Assembly (NCBI RefSeq): GCF_020829685.1
Contig: NZ_JAIVFR010000032.1
Location: 1 to 16,108, forward strand
Source of the DNA: Nostoc sp. CHAB 5715
GTDB lineage: Bacteria; Cyanobacteriota; Cyanobacteriia; Cyanobacteriales; Nostocaceae
Direction: 5' to 3'
Length of the DNA: 16,108 bases
This document shows positions 9,931 to 14,305 of the stretch, piece by piece. The notes beneath the pieces are model-generated. The model had not been told where the DNA came from, searched no databases, and saw only the letters and a list, made by a program, of their open reading frames with translations. How positions within the stretch are numbered: position 1 is the stretch's first letter; every line of letters starts with the position of its first letter. The position numbers were made by a program, and so were the translations under genes.

Positions 9931-11019
9931 ATGCCAATATCGCAGGAGCTAAGGTGCTTTGGATATCACCTGATTCTAGGCATTTCTGGCACAACATTAA
10001 GCGATGATGATAAACGTGCCCTCAATGAATTGAAACCGATTGGAGTAATCTTTTTCGCCAAGAACTTTTTGGATAGCACTCCATATCAGGTTTGGCTAGA
10101 AAGCTTCAAAGATTTAAACAATCAGATACGAGACTATACTGAACGTGATTCGATGTTTATGACTTTGGATCATGAAGGAGGTCGTGTCATTCGTACACCA
10201 TTGCCGATTACACGGTTTCCTCATGCGTTATTGCTGCGATCGCACGCCCGCGAAGTAGCAAAAGCCACAGCAGTAGAACTAAAATCACTGGGAATAAATT
10301 TATGTTGGACACCTGTAGCAGATATTTTTTCTTATCCCCACAACCCCGTGATTGGGCCTCGTGCCTTTGGTAACACTCCCGAAACTGCTACTCAAGGTGC
10401 GCGTGACTACTACCTTGGACTTCAAGAGTCAGGAATTTTGGGATGCGCCAAACACTTCCCCGGACATGGAGACACCAGCAAAGACTCTCACATTGAGCTA
10501 CCAATACTGAATTTAACTTTAGAAGACCTGCGACTTCGAGAACTTATACCTTTCAGAGCTTTAATCGAAGTACAGATTCCTTTAATCATGACTGCCCATA
10601 TTTTATTTCCTAAGATAGATGCTGATGTGCCAGCAACGCTTTCCCAGCCTATCCTCAAAACCATACTTAGAGAGGAACTTAGCTTTGAGGGAGTAGTTGT
10701 ATCTGACGACTTAGATATGAAAGCGATCTCAGATATGTTTATTCAAGCTGGTACTGTAGCGCGGTCATTTCATGCAGGCTGCGACCTGTTTATTGTCTCG
10801 CGTAATATTAATTCATCATCTATTGAAAGAACTTATCAGATTGCTGAAGATTTTGTCGATTCCCTCAGTAAGGGCAGCTTAGATGAATCAGTAGTGGAAG
10901 CAGCCAAAGAAAGAATCAATAAACTACTGGCAGTAACACCGCAATATCCCGTAAATGCTCTGGATAAAGATATATTATTACAACATGCTCAACTAGCGAT
11001 CGCTAGTTCCTATTCATAA
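9931..11019 (+). CDS. nagZ: Beta-N-acetylhexosaminidase, glycoside hydrolase family 3 (NagZ-like)
   Basis: Removes N-acetylglucosamine from muropeptides in peptidoglycan recycling; no signal peptide is visible, which fits a cytoplasmic NagZ. The 362-residue single TIM-barrel length matches NagZ rather than two-domain GH3 enzymes. Motifs in order: LDHEGGRV (80-86), INLCWTPVADIF, IGPRAFG, then KHFPGHGDTSKDSH (174-187) holding the loop Asp-His catalytic dyad, and VVSDDLDMKAI with the likely nucleophile Asp259. It lies alone on the plus strand, divergent from the dioxygenase and convergent with the tRNA array. Translation starts at the first ATG, with only a weak AGGT ribosome site. Other substrates (aryl-GlcNAc, chitooligosaccharides) cannot be excluded. 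Confidence 0.93.
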   Translation: MPISQELRCFGYHLILGISGTTLSDDDKRALNELKPIGVIFFAKNFLDSTPYQVWLESFKDLNNQIRDYTERDSMFMTLDHEGGRVIRTPLPITRFPHALLLRSHAREVAKATAVELKSLGINLCWTPVADIFSYPHNPVIGPRAFGNTPETATQGARDYYLGLQESGILGCAKHFPGHGDTSKDSHIELPILNLTLEDLRLRELIPFRALIEVQIPLIMTAHILFPKIDADVPATLSQPILKTILREELSFEGVVVSDDLDMKAISDMFIQAGTVARSFHAGCDLFIVSRNINSSSIERTYQIAEDFVDSLSKGSLDESVVEAAKERINKLLAVTPQYPVNALDKDILLQHAQLAIASSYS

Positions 11020-11080
11020 CCTAACGTGCATTCAAGTTGCATATTAGCAATTTTCAAAAGGCTAGCTAGGATTGCATTTC

Positions 11081-11108
11081 TGAATTTTGAATTTTGAATT
11101 TTGAATTG
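11081..11108. repeat. Heptameric tandem repeat, TGAATTT x4
   Basis: Three exact TGAATTT units and a fourth ending in G, between the convergent nagZ gene and the 3' end of the tRNA array. No terminator of stem plus T-run type was found here. Confidence 0.85.
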
Positions 11109-11113
11109 CTTAG

Positions 11114-11184
11114 TGGGTGGTATAGGGGTCGAACCTATTTCTGCGAGTTAAAAGCTCGCTGCACAGCCGTTATGCCAACCACCC
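11114..11184 (-). tRNA. trnK-UUU: tRNA-Lys(UUU), last gene of the array
   Basis: Acceptor GGGTGGT/ACCACCC, discriminator A, anticodon stem GCGAG/CTCGC with loop CTTTTAA, T-arm ATAGG-TTCGACC-CCTAT. D-stem GCAT/GTGC with a terminal wobble. 71 nt with a short variable loop; all canonical landmarks are intact. Confidence 0.9.
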
Positions 11185-11262
11185 TAGTTAATTTAAATAA
11201 GAAATGAGCAAGTGCGATCGTACATTTACATCGCAAGCGTTGTAACACCAACACTAGATATA

Positions 11263-11338
11263 AATCCACCAGGGAGGTACTGCCCCTCCTATTTCTGTGT
11301 TATCAGCACAGCGCCTCACTTTTCGGCTTCAGGTGGAT
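11263..11338 (-). tRNA. trnI-GAU: tRNA-Ile(GAU)-like, with aberrant T-arm
   Basis: Acceptor ATCCACC/GGTGGAT, D-arm GCC/GGC and anticodon stem CTGTG-CTGATAA-CACAG read as tRNA-Ile(GAU). The T-arm is abnormal: stem GGAGG/CCTCC closes a GGCAGTA loop with no TTC, and two unpaired bases separate it from the acceptor stem. The discriminator reads U rather than the A expected for Ile. It may be non-functional. Confidence 0.65.
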
Positions 11339-11341
11339 AGG

Positions 11342-11443
11342 CGGAAGATGGAGGAATTGTAGCTTGCTTCCCGTAGGGTACCCCTACAGTTGCCCATACC
11401 CTGGTTTTCAAGACCAGTTGCCGTCCATTCAGCGGCATCTTCC
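11342..11443 (-). tRNA. trnS-UGA: tRNA-Ser(UGA) with a repeat inserted in the T-loop
   Basis: Acceptor GGAAGAT/ATCTTCC, discriminator G, anticodon arm CTGGT-CTTGAAA-ACCAG (TGA). At 102 nt it is longer than normal. The T-stem GGGG/CCTC is separated by about 26 nt instead of 7 because a small dispersed repeat occupies the loop. Removing it would restore a 7-nt loop TACAATT. Confidence 0.75.
11359..11381. mobile_element. Small dispersed repeat inserted in tRNA-Ser(UGA)
   Basis: The plus-strand 23-mer begins GTAGCTTGCTTCCCG and ends GTAGGGTAC; its ends are complementary (GTA/TAC). It belongs to the same CTTCCCGYAGGG family as the insertion at 12223-12257 and resembles GGCTACGGGAAGCC near 1981. 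It corresponds to the very small mobile repeats described in Nostoc genomes. Confidence 0.7.
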
Positions 11444-11450
11444 ATTCAAG

Positions 11451-11525
11451 GGTGCCTGACGGGACTTGAACCCGCTATGACTGGTTCCACAAACCAGCGC
11501 CTCGACCACTTTGGCTTCAGACACC
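11451..11525 (-). tRNA. trnH-GUG: tRNA-His(GUG)
   Basis: An extra 5' G (G-1, at 11525) faces discriminator C73 (11451), the histidine identity pair. Acceptor GTGTCTG/CAGGCAC, anticodon arm CTGGT-TTGTGGA-ACCAG, T-arm GCGGG-TTCAAGT-CCCGT. Confidence 0.93.
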
Positions 11526-11530
11526 ATCAG

Positions 11531-11604
11531 TGGAATCAATGGGACTTGAACCCATAACCTCCTGCTTGCAAGGCAGGCGCTCTAGCCATTTGAGCTATGA
11601 CCCC
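11531..11604 (-). tRNA. trnA-UGC: tRNA-Ala(UGC)
   Basis: Acceptor GGGGTCA/TGATTCC with two G-U pairs, including G3-U70 of alanine identity, discriminator A. Anticodon stem CCTGC/GCAGG, loop CTTGCAA; T-arm ATGGG/CCCAT. Confidence 0.92.
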
Positions 11605-11697
11605 ATCAAACAAGTGAAAATAACAGAATAAAAAGTAATAAAGAAAAAGAAATAATTAAATTCTTTTTTTTGACTTTTGACTTTTGACTTGTTTAGG

Positions 11698-11771
11698 CGG
11701 GAGTGGCAGGACTTGAACCCACAACTTTCGAGGTAGAAGCTCGAAGCTCTATCCCATTGAGCTACACTCCC
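11698..11771 (-). tRNA. trnR-UCU: tRNA-Arg(UCU)
   Basis: Acceptor GGGAGTG/CACTCCC, discriminator G, anticodon stem TCGAG/CTCGA with loop CTTCTAC. An AT-rich spacer of about 90 nt with TGACTTT tandem repeats separates it from tRNA-Ala downstream. Confidence 0.9.
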
Positions 11772-11780
11772 AATACTTGG

Positions 11781-11852
11781 TAGTCCTGGCAGGAATTGAA
11801 CCTGCAACCCTTTGCTTGTAGGACAACTGCTCTACCGTTGAGCTACAGGACT
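11781..11852 (-). tRNA. trnV-UAC: tRNA-Val(UAC)-like with C33
   Basis: Acceptor AGTCCTG/CAGGACT (seven pairs), discriminator A, T-arm GCAGG-TTCAATT-CCTGC. The anticodon loop CCTACAA gives UAC but has C instead of the near-universal U33, and the anticodon stem has an end mismatch. Amino acid assignment rests on the anticodon alone. Confidence 0.7.
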
Positions 11853-11857
11853 ACGCA

Positions 11858-11929
11858 AGCGAGTGGAGGGACTTGAACCCACGCACTGAGTATGGCGCAC
11901 TCAGATGCTACCGATTACATCACACCCGC
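11858..11929 (-). tRNA. trnG-GCC: tRNA-Gly(GCC)-like
   Basis: Acceptor GCGGGTG/CACTCGC, discriminator U as expected for Gly. Anticodon stem TGAGT/ACTCA, loop GCGCCAT, giving GCC but with C33 and a T-T mismatch in the T-stem. The body is nearly the same as the adjacent tRNA-Gly(UCC), so the pair probably arose by duplication. Confidence 0.75.
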
Positions 11930-11938
11930 AAGCTTCAG

Positions 11939-12009
11939 AGCGGACGGCGAGATTTGAACTCGCACCAAGACGTTGGAAGCGTCTCATGCTGCCGTTACAT
12001 CACACCCGC
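11939..12009 (-). tRNA. trnG-UCC: tRNA-Gly(UCC)
   Basis: Acceptor GCGGGTG/CGTCCGC, discriminator U, anticodon arm AGACG-CTTCCAA-CGTCT, T-arm GCGAG-TTCAAAT-CTCGC. All landmarks intact. Confidence 0.92.
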
Positions 12010-12013
12010 ATCA

Positions 12014-12086
12014 AGCTGGTAACAGGAATTGAACCTGCAACCTACTGATTACAAGTCAGTTGCTCTGCCAATTGAGCTACACCAGC
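12014..12086 (-). tRNA. trnT-UGU: tRNA-Thr(UGU)
   Basis: Acceptor GCTGGTG/TACCAGC, anticodon arm ACTGA-CTTGTAA-TCAGT, T-arm GCAGG-TTCAATT-CCTGT. Discriminator U. Confidence 0.92.
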
Positions 12087-12097
12087 ACTAATTTTGG

Positions 12098-12171
12098 TGA
12101 CGGGGGCAGGAGTCGAACCTGCCGATGTTCAGGTTATGAGCCTGACGAGCCACCGTTGCTCTATCCCCGCA
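12098..12171 (-). tRNA. trnfM-CAU: tRNA-Met(CAU), initiator-like
   Basis: Anticodon arm TCAGG-CTCATAA-CCTGA. D-stem GAGC/GCTC gives the A11-U24 pair typical of initiators. The first acceptor position is mismatched (U1 against C72) above G2-U71, also initiator-like. Only two of the usual three G-C pairs are present in the anticodon stem. Discriminator A is followed by encoded CCA (12097-12095), unlike most members of the array. Confidence 0.8.
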
Positions 12172-12181
12172 TATTCACCAA

Positions 12182-12280
12182 TACCCTTGACTAGATTTGA
12201 ACCAGCAACCTCTTCGTTCTAAGCGTAGACGCGAAGCGGCTTCCCGCAGGGTAGCGCCTCTTCCGTTGGGCTACAAGGGC
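12182..12280 (-). tRNA. trnL-UAG: tRNA-Leu(UAG), class I body, anticodon arm interrupted by a repeat
   Basis: Acceptor GCCCTTG/CAAGGGT, discriminator A, D-arm GCC/GGC, loop CTTAGAA followed by stem half CGAAG, T-arm GCTGG/CTAGT. A 35-nt repeat lies between D-arm and anticodon loop, so the CTTCG that could pair with CGAAG lies inside the insert, 8 nt too far away. It may be inactive or require processing. The variable loop is short, unlike ordinary tRNA-Leu. Confidence 0.6.
12223..12257. mobile_element. Small dispersed repeat inserted in tRNA-Leu(UAG)
   Basis: It begins GCGTAGACGCGAAGCGGCTT, a 20-mer identical to 15241-15260 in the HNH gene, and continues CCCGCAGGGTAGCGC. The two halves hold GCTTCCCG/CAGGG elements like the insertion in tRNA-Ser(UGA). 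Confidence 0.75.
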
Positions 12281-12284
12281 AAAG

Positions 12285-12357
12285 TCTGAGTGGCAGGGAT
12301 TGAACCTGCGACCTGGAGTTCCCAAAACTCCCGCGCTCCCAACTGCGCCACACCCAG
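12285..12357 (-). tRNA. trnP-UGG: tRNA-Pro(UGG)
   Basis: Acceptor CTGGGTG/CACTCAG beginning with the C1-G72 pair of bacterial tRNA-Pro, discriminator A, anticodon arm GGAGT-TTTGGGA-ACTCC, T-arm GCAGG-TTCAATC-CCTGC. Confidence 0.93.
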
Positions 12358-12368
12358 ATATTTTGCTA

Positions 12369-12406
12369 CTCTCGGTAAGCGTGCGTCTTCCGTTTTGCCA
12401 CGAGAG
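12369..12406 (-). pseudogene. tRNA relic: acceptor stem and D-arm only
   Basis: CTCTCG and CGAGAG close a 38-nt unit whose interior, GTGGCAAAACGGAAGACGC, resembles the D-arm of the neighbouring Leu genes. No anticodon arm or T-arm follows. It probably derives from a tRNA by internal deletion. Confidence 0.5.
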
Positions 12407-12474
12407 CTTGTACCAATTCTCTAAAATCCCGCAACAAATTCAAACCTAGAAACCCAGATGAAATCTGACTTTCT

Positions 12475-12507
12475 GAATTACGAATTACGAATTACGAATT
12501 ACGAATT
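12475..12507. repeat. Heptameric tandem repeat, GAATTAC x4-5
   Basis: Four exact GAATTAC units and a partial fifth, in the 110-nt gap between the tRNA relic and tRNA-Leu(UAA). The rest of the gap shows nothing recognisable. Confidence 0.9.
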
Positions 12508-12516
12508 GGTATTAGT

Positions 12517-12591
12517 TACTCCTGGTGGGAGTCGAACCCACAACCAAACAGATTTTAAGTCTGCCACCTCTTCCAATTGGGCTACAGGAGC
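12517..12591 (-). tRNA. trnL-UAA: tRNA with anticodon UAA (Leu), class I body
   Basis: Acceptor GCTCCTG/CAGGAGT, discriminator A, anticodon stem GCAGA/TCTGT with loop CTTAAAA, T-arm GTGGG-TTCGACT-CCCAC. The variable loop is about 6 nt, so the long arm of tRNA-Leu is missing. There is no group I intron at the anticodon, where many cyanobacterial tRNA-Leu(UAA) genes have one. Confidence 0.8.
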
Positions 12592-12600
12592 AAATTTTGG

Positions 12601-12674
12601 TACTCTTGGTGGGAATTGAACCCACAACATACCGTTTTTGAGACGGCAGCCTCTTCCAGTTGGGCTACAAGAGC
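12601..12674 (-). tRNA. trnL-CAA: tRNA with anticodon CAA (Leu), class I body
   Basis: Acceptor GCTCTTG/CAAGAGT, discriminator A, D-arm GCC/GGC, anticodon arm GCCGT-CTCAAAA-ACGGT, 5-nt variable loop, T-arm GTGGG-TTCAATT-CCCAC. Closely related to the UAA gene beside it. Confidence 0.8.
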
Positions 12675-12683
12675 AAAGTTTGG

Positions 12684-12756
12684 CAGCCCCACCAGGGGTC
12701 GAACCTGGAATCTTCGCCTTCAAAGGGCGCTATGTTCCCAATTACACCACAGGGCT
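12684..12756 (-). tRNA. trnQ-UUG: tRNA-Gln(UUG)
   Basis: Acceptor AGCCCTG/TGGGGCT, discriminator G as expected for Gln, anticodon loop CTTTGAA on a CGCC/GGCG stem, T-arm CCAGG-TTCGACC-CCTGG. Confidence 0.9.
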
Positions 12757-12759
12757 TTA

Positions 12760-12832
12760 TTGCCAGGGCAGGGTTTGAACCTGCAACCTCATCGTTCAGA
12801 GCGATGCGACTTACCAATTCGTCCACCCGGCA
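12760..12832 (-). tRNA. trnQ-CUG: tRNA-Gln(CUG)-like
   Basis: Acceptor TGCCGGG/CCTGGCA, discriminator A, anticodon arm CATCG-CTCTGAA-CGATG, T-arm GCAGG-TTCAAAC-CCTGC. The anticodon reads CAG, yet discriminator A and the GGACGAATTGG D-arm resemble the array tRNA-Glu more than tRNA-Gln(UUG). Confidence 0.8.
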
Positions 12833-12840
12833 ATGATTGG

Positions 12841-12912
12841 CTGCCTCAGTAGGACTCGAACCTACAACCGCGCGGTTAACAGCCGCTTGCTCTACCATTG
12901 AGCTATGAGGCA
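12841..12912 (-). tRNA. trnN-GUU: tRNA-Asn(GUU)
   Basis: Acceptor TGCCTCA/TGAGGCA, discriminator G, anticodon stem GCGG/CCGC with loop CTGTTAA, T-arm GTAGG-TTCGAGT-CCTAC. Confidence 0.93.
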
Positions 12913-12918
12913 ACGAAG

Positions 12919-12993
12919 CCCCCCAGGTCGGAATCGAACCGACGACCTCCTGTTTTTCAAACAGGCGCTAACTACCAACTGAGCTACCGGGGG
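12919..12993 (-). tRNA. trnF-GAA: tRNA-Phe(GAA)
   Basis: Acceptor CCCCCGG/CTGGGGG, anticodon arm CCTGT-TTGAAAA-ACAGG, T-arm GTCGG-TTCGATT-CCGAC. The base after the acceptor stem is G, whereas bacterial tRNA-Phe normally has A73. Confidence 0.9.
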
Positions 12994-13014
12994 ATAGGAA
13001 AAGAGATCATCTAA

Positions 13015-13089
13015 CGAGAGCGGAGGGATTTGAACCCTCAAGTCCTCAGTTTCGTAGACTGAGATGTTATCCGATTACACCACACTCTC
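13015..13089 (-). tRNA. trnR-ACG: tRNA-Arg(ACG)
   Basis: Acceptor GAGAGTG/CGCTCTC, discriminator G, anticodon arm TCAGT-CTACGAA-ACTGA, T-arm GAGGG-TTCAAAT-CCCTC. A34 would be deaminated to inosine to read CGN codons. Confidence 0.93.
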
Positions 13090-13093
13090 AAAG

Positions 13094-13180
13094 CGGAGAG
13101 AACAGGATTTGAACCTGCGACGGGTAAACACCCGCTTCCTCTTAGCAGGAGGACGCTTTAGGCCACTCAGCCACCTCTCC
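13094..13180 (-). tRNA. trnS-GCU: tRNA-Ser(GCU), array copy
   Basis: Class II tRNA of 87 nt. Acceptor GGAGAGG/TCTCTCC, discriminator G, anticodon arm TCCTC-CTGCTAA-GAGGA, variable arm with CGGGTG/TACCCG stem. Same anticodon as the stand-alone gene at 5292-5383 but a different sequence. Confidence 0.93.
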
Positions 13181-13184
13181 ATAA

Positions 13185-13267
13185 TGGGTCGAGCAGGATT
13201 TGAACCTGCGTGCAAAAAAGAACAGTTTTACAGACTGTCGCCTTCAGCCAGACTCGGCCACCGACCC
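13185..13267 (-). tRNA. trnY-GUA: tRNA-Tyr(GUA)
   Basis: Acceptor GGGTCGG/TCGACCC, discriminator A, anticodon arm ACAGT-CTGTAAA-ACTGT, T-arm GCAGG-TTCAAAT-CCTGC. The extra arm (TCTTTTTTGCAC) cannot form the stem usual in bacterial tRNA-Tyr and contains six consecutive U. Confidence 0.85.
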
Positions 13268-13274
13268 ATAATCA

Positions 13275-13346
13275 TTCCCTCGACGAGAATTGAACTCGCA
13301 TCTGTGCTTTGAAAGAGCACTGACTTAACCATTCGTCCACGAGGGC
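13275..13346 (-). tRNA. trnE-UUC: tRNA-Glu(UUC)
   Basis: Acceptor GCCCTCG/CGAGGGA with a G1-A72 mismatch, discriminator A, anticodon arm GTGCT-CTTTCAA-AGCAC, T-arm GCGAG-TTCAATT-CTCGT. The end mismatch may weaken processing or charging. Confidence 0.85.
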
Positions 13347-13370
13347 ATAATTGAGCGAATTTTAGATTTT

Positions 13371-13410
13371 CAATTTTAGATTTTGGATTAAATTTTTTAA
13401 TCTAAAATTG
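13371..13410. repeat. 12-bp inverted repeat between tRNA-Trp and tRNA-Glu
   Basis: CAATTTTAGATT (13371-13382) and AATCTAAAATTG (13399-13410) are exact complements with a 16-nt AT-rich loop. It derives from TTTAGAT/TTTGGAT heptamer repeats like those at 14560-14705 and makes an unusual hairpin inside the array transcript. Confidence 0.75.
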
Positions 13411-13415
13411 TCTGA

Positions 13416-13487
13416 CACAGGGACTAGGATTTGAACCTAGAACATCGGATTTGGAGTCACGAGGTGTTGCCGTTACACCATCCCTGC
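13416..13487 (-). tRNA. trnW-CCA: tRNA-Trp(CCA) with a bulged anticodon stem
   Basis: Acceptor GCAGGGA/TCCCTGT, discriminator G as expected for Trp, loop CTCCAAA, T-arm CTAGG-TTCAAAT-CCTAG. The 5' anticodon stem reads TCGTGA against TCCGA: five pairs form only if one T bulges out. Total length is still 72 nt. Confidence 0.8.
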
Positions 13488-13493
13488 ATTTGG

Positions 13494-13566
13494 TGGCAGC
13501 GACGGGATTTGCACCCGCATATACCAGGGTATGAACCTGGGGCTTTGCTGATTAAGCTACGCTGCG
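13494..13566 (-). tRNA. trnM-CAU: tRNA-Met(CAU), elongator-like
   Basis: Anticodon arm CCAGG-TTCATAC-CCTGG; D-stem GCTT/AAGC has the elongator C11-G24 pair. Positions 1 and 72 are both C and cannot pair, which is usually an initiator trait. T-loop begins TGC instead of TTC. Discriminator A is followed by encoded CCA (13493-13491). A lysidine-modified tRNA-Ile2 is an alternative. Confidence 0.75.
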
Positions 13567-13577
13567 GAAAGCACCAG

Positions 13578-13650
13578 AGGCTGAGGTGAGATTTGAACTC
13601 ACGATATCGGTTTTGCAGACCGACGCCTTCGACCACTTGGCTACTCAGCC
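13578..13650 (-). tRNA. trnC-GCA: tRNA-Cys(GCA)
   Basis: Acceptor GGCTGAG/CTCAGCC, discriminator U as expected for Cys, anticodon arm TCGGT-CTGCAAA-ACCGA, T-arm GTGAG-TTCAAAT-CTCAC. Confidence 0.93.
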
Positions 13651-13656
13651 ATTTGG

Positions 13657-13719
13657 GAACCTCGACGAAGTTGCACCTGCTTGAGAGGCACAGCGACTTA
13701 TCTAGTCGTCCACAAGGCT
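13657..13719 (-). pseudogene. tRNA-Glu(CUC)-like pseudogene with deleted T-arm
   Basis: Acceptor AGCCTTG/CGAGGTT and D-arm GAC/GTC are intact. The loop CTCTCAA gives CUC on a weak TGC/GCA stem. Only about 63 nt long: the T-arm is reduced to AACTTCGT, lacking a stem. The layout matches tRNA-Glu(UUC) at 13275-13346, from which it may derive. Confidence 0.65.
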
Positions 13720-13722
13720 ACA

Positions 13723-13796
13723 CGGGAGCAACGAGAATCGAACCCGTAACCTATCGCTCGACAGGCGATCGCTCTAGCCATTTGAGCTATACTCCC
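13723..13796 (-). tRNA. trnD-GUC: tRNA-Asp(GUC), first gene of the array
   Basis: Acceptor GGGAGTA/TGCTCCC, discriminator G as expected for Asp, anticodon arm ATCGC-CTGTCGA-GCGAT, T-arm ACGGG-TTCGATT-CTCGT. A HIP1 octamer lies across the anticodon stem. Confidence 0.94.
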
Positions 13797-13805
13797 ATAT
13801 TTGAT

Positions 13806-13840
13806 ATCTGTGCCTAATATTTAGGTTTTTAGGCACAGAT
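13806..13840 (-). promoter_or_regulatory. Leader hairpin 9 nt upstream of tRNA-Asp
   Basis: ATCTGTGCCTAA (13806-13817) and TTAGGCACAGAT (13829-13840) are exact 12-bp complements with an 11-nt loop. No U-run follows in the array direction, so it is not a standard terminator. It could guide 5' processing or regulate read-through. Confidence 0.5.
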
Positions 13841-13914
13841 TTGTTTGGTGAACTTGCCCATTTCTTATTTAGTTTTCAAGGTTCAGAAAAATTACTTTTA
13901 ACTGTTAGAAACTG

Positions 13915-14109
13915 TTAGGAAAACAACCGAAACTCTAGGTAACAAGCCTGTTGTGTATTACGGATGTATTCTGTGGTTTTGCTGAGTGCAAACTTAAAAC
14001 TTTTTTGGTTGATTGCTTCTACTTCCGATGGTTTGCAAGTAGGAACAGCTTTGTTGACTGAGGACTTTGGTTTATTCCAACGCCTGTCCTTTAGTTGTAT
14101 GTAGAACAT
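13915..14109 (-). CDS. Possible 64-aa leader protein, function unknown
   Basis: I recognise no family. ATG at 14109 lies about 38 nt after the predicted transcription start; AAGGG precedes it by 9 nt. The product is basic at the start (FYIQLKDRRWNKPKSSVNK), has Cys 25 and Cys 56, and contains no hydrophobic segment. It would be the only ORF between the promoter and the tRNAs. It may be chance. Confidence 0.3.
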   Translation of the reverse strand: MFYIQLKDRRWNKPKSSVNKAVPTCKPSEVEAINQKSFKFALSKTTEYIRNTQQACYLEFRLFS

Positions 14110-14153
14110 GACTTTGACCCTTGAGAAGCTTTGTCTTTCGCCTCACTACATTT

Positions 14154-14182
14154 ATACTACAAAACACTACAAGAGGTGTCAA
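14154..14182 (-). promoter_or_regulatory. Near-consensus sigma-70-type promoter reading towards the tRNA array
   Basis: On the minus strand TTGACA (14182-14177) is followed by 17 nt and TAGTAT (14159-14154). Predicted start is near 14147, about 350 nt before tRNA-Asp. This is the best promoter match in the window. No terminator was found between it and the first tRNA. Confidence 0.7.
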
Positions 14183-14305
14183 GGGGTTTCAGAAAAATTT
14201 TTTGAAATTGTCTAGAAAAGCTTCTGCACTTAATATTTGAGCTTGCTAAACCCTCTGAAAAGTCAAACTACAGCTTATGAGTGGGTGAATCTTTAAAAGC
14301 CTGAC

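Larger units (their letters stand above)
13797..14305. other. Leader and promoter zone of the tRNA array
   Basis: From right to left it holds the promoter at 14154-14182, a possible 64-codon leader ORF (14109-13915) and a 12-bp hairpin (13806-13840) just before tRNA-Asp. Nothing else was recognised. Confidence 0.6.

Noticed and set aside
12475..12507. CRISPR-like tandem repeats here and in similar clusters
   Set aside because: Units are 7 nt with no spacers; they are short tandem repeats of cyanobacteria, and no cas gene is present.
12517..12591. Group I intron in tRNA-Leu(UAA)
   Set aside because: The anticodon loop is continuous, so no intron is present in this copy.
12517..12591. Stop-codon suppressor tRNA
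   Set aside because: UAA here is the anticodon, read as Leu codons UUA/UUG; no array anticodon is UUA, CUA or UCA.
11595..13817. Six open frames of 70-91 codons on both strands within the tRNA array
   Set aside because: They read through several tRNA genes; peptides such as EREQDLNLR or VGSSPTEA are translated tRNA sequence.
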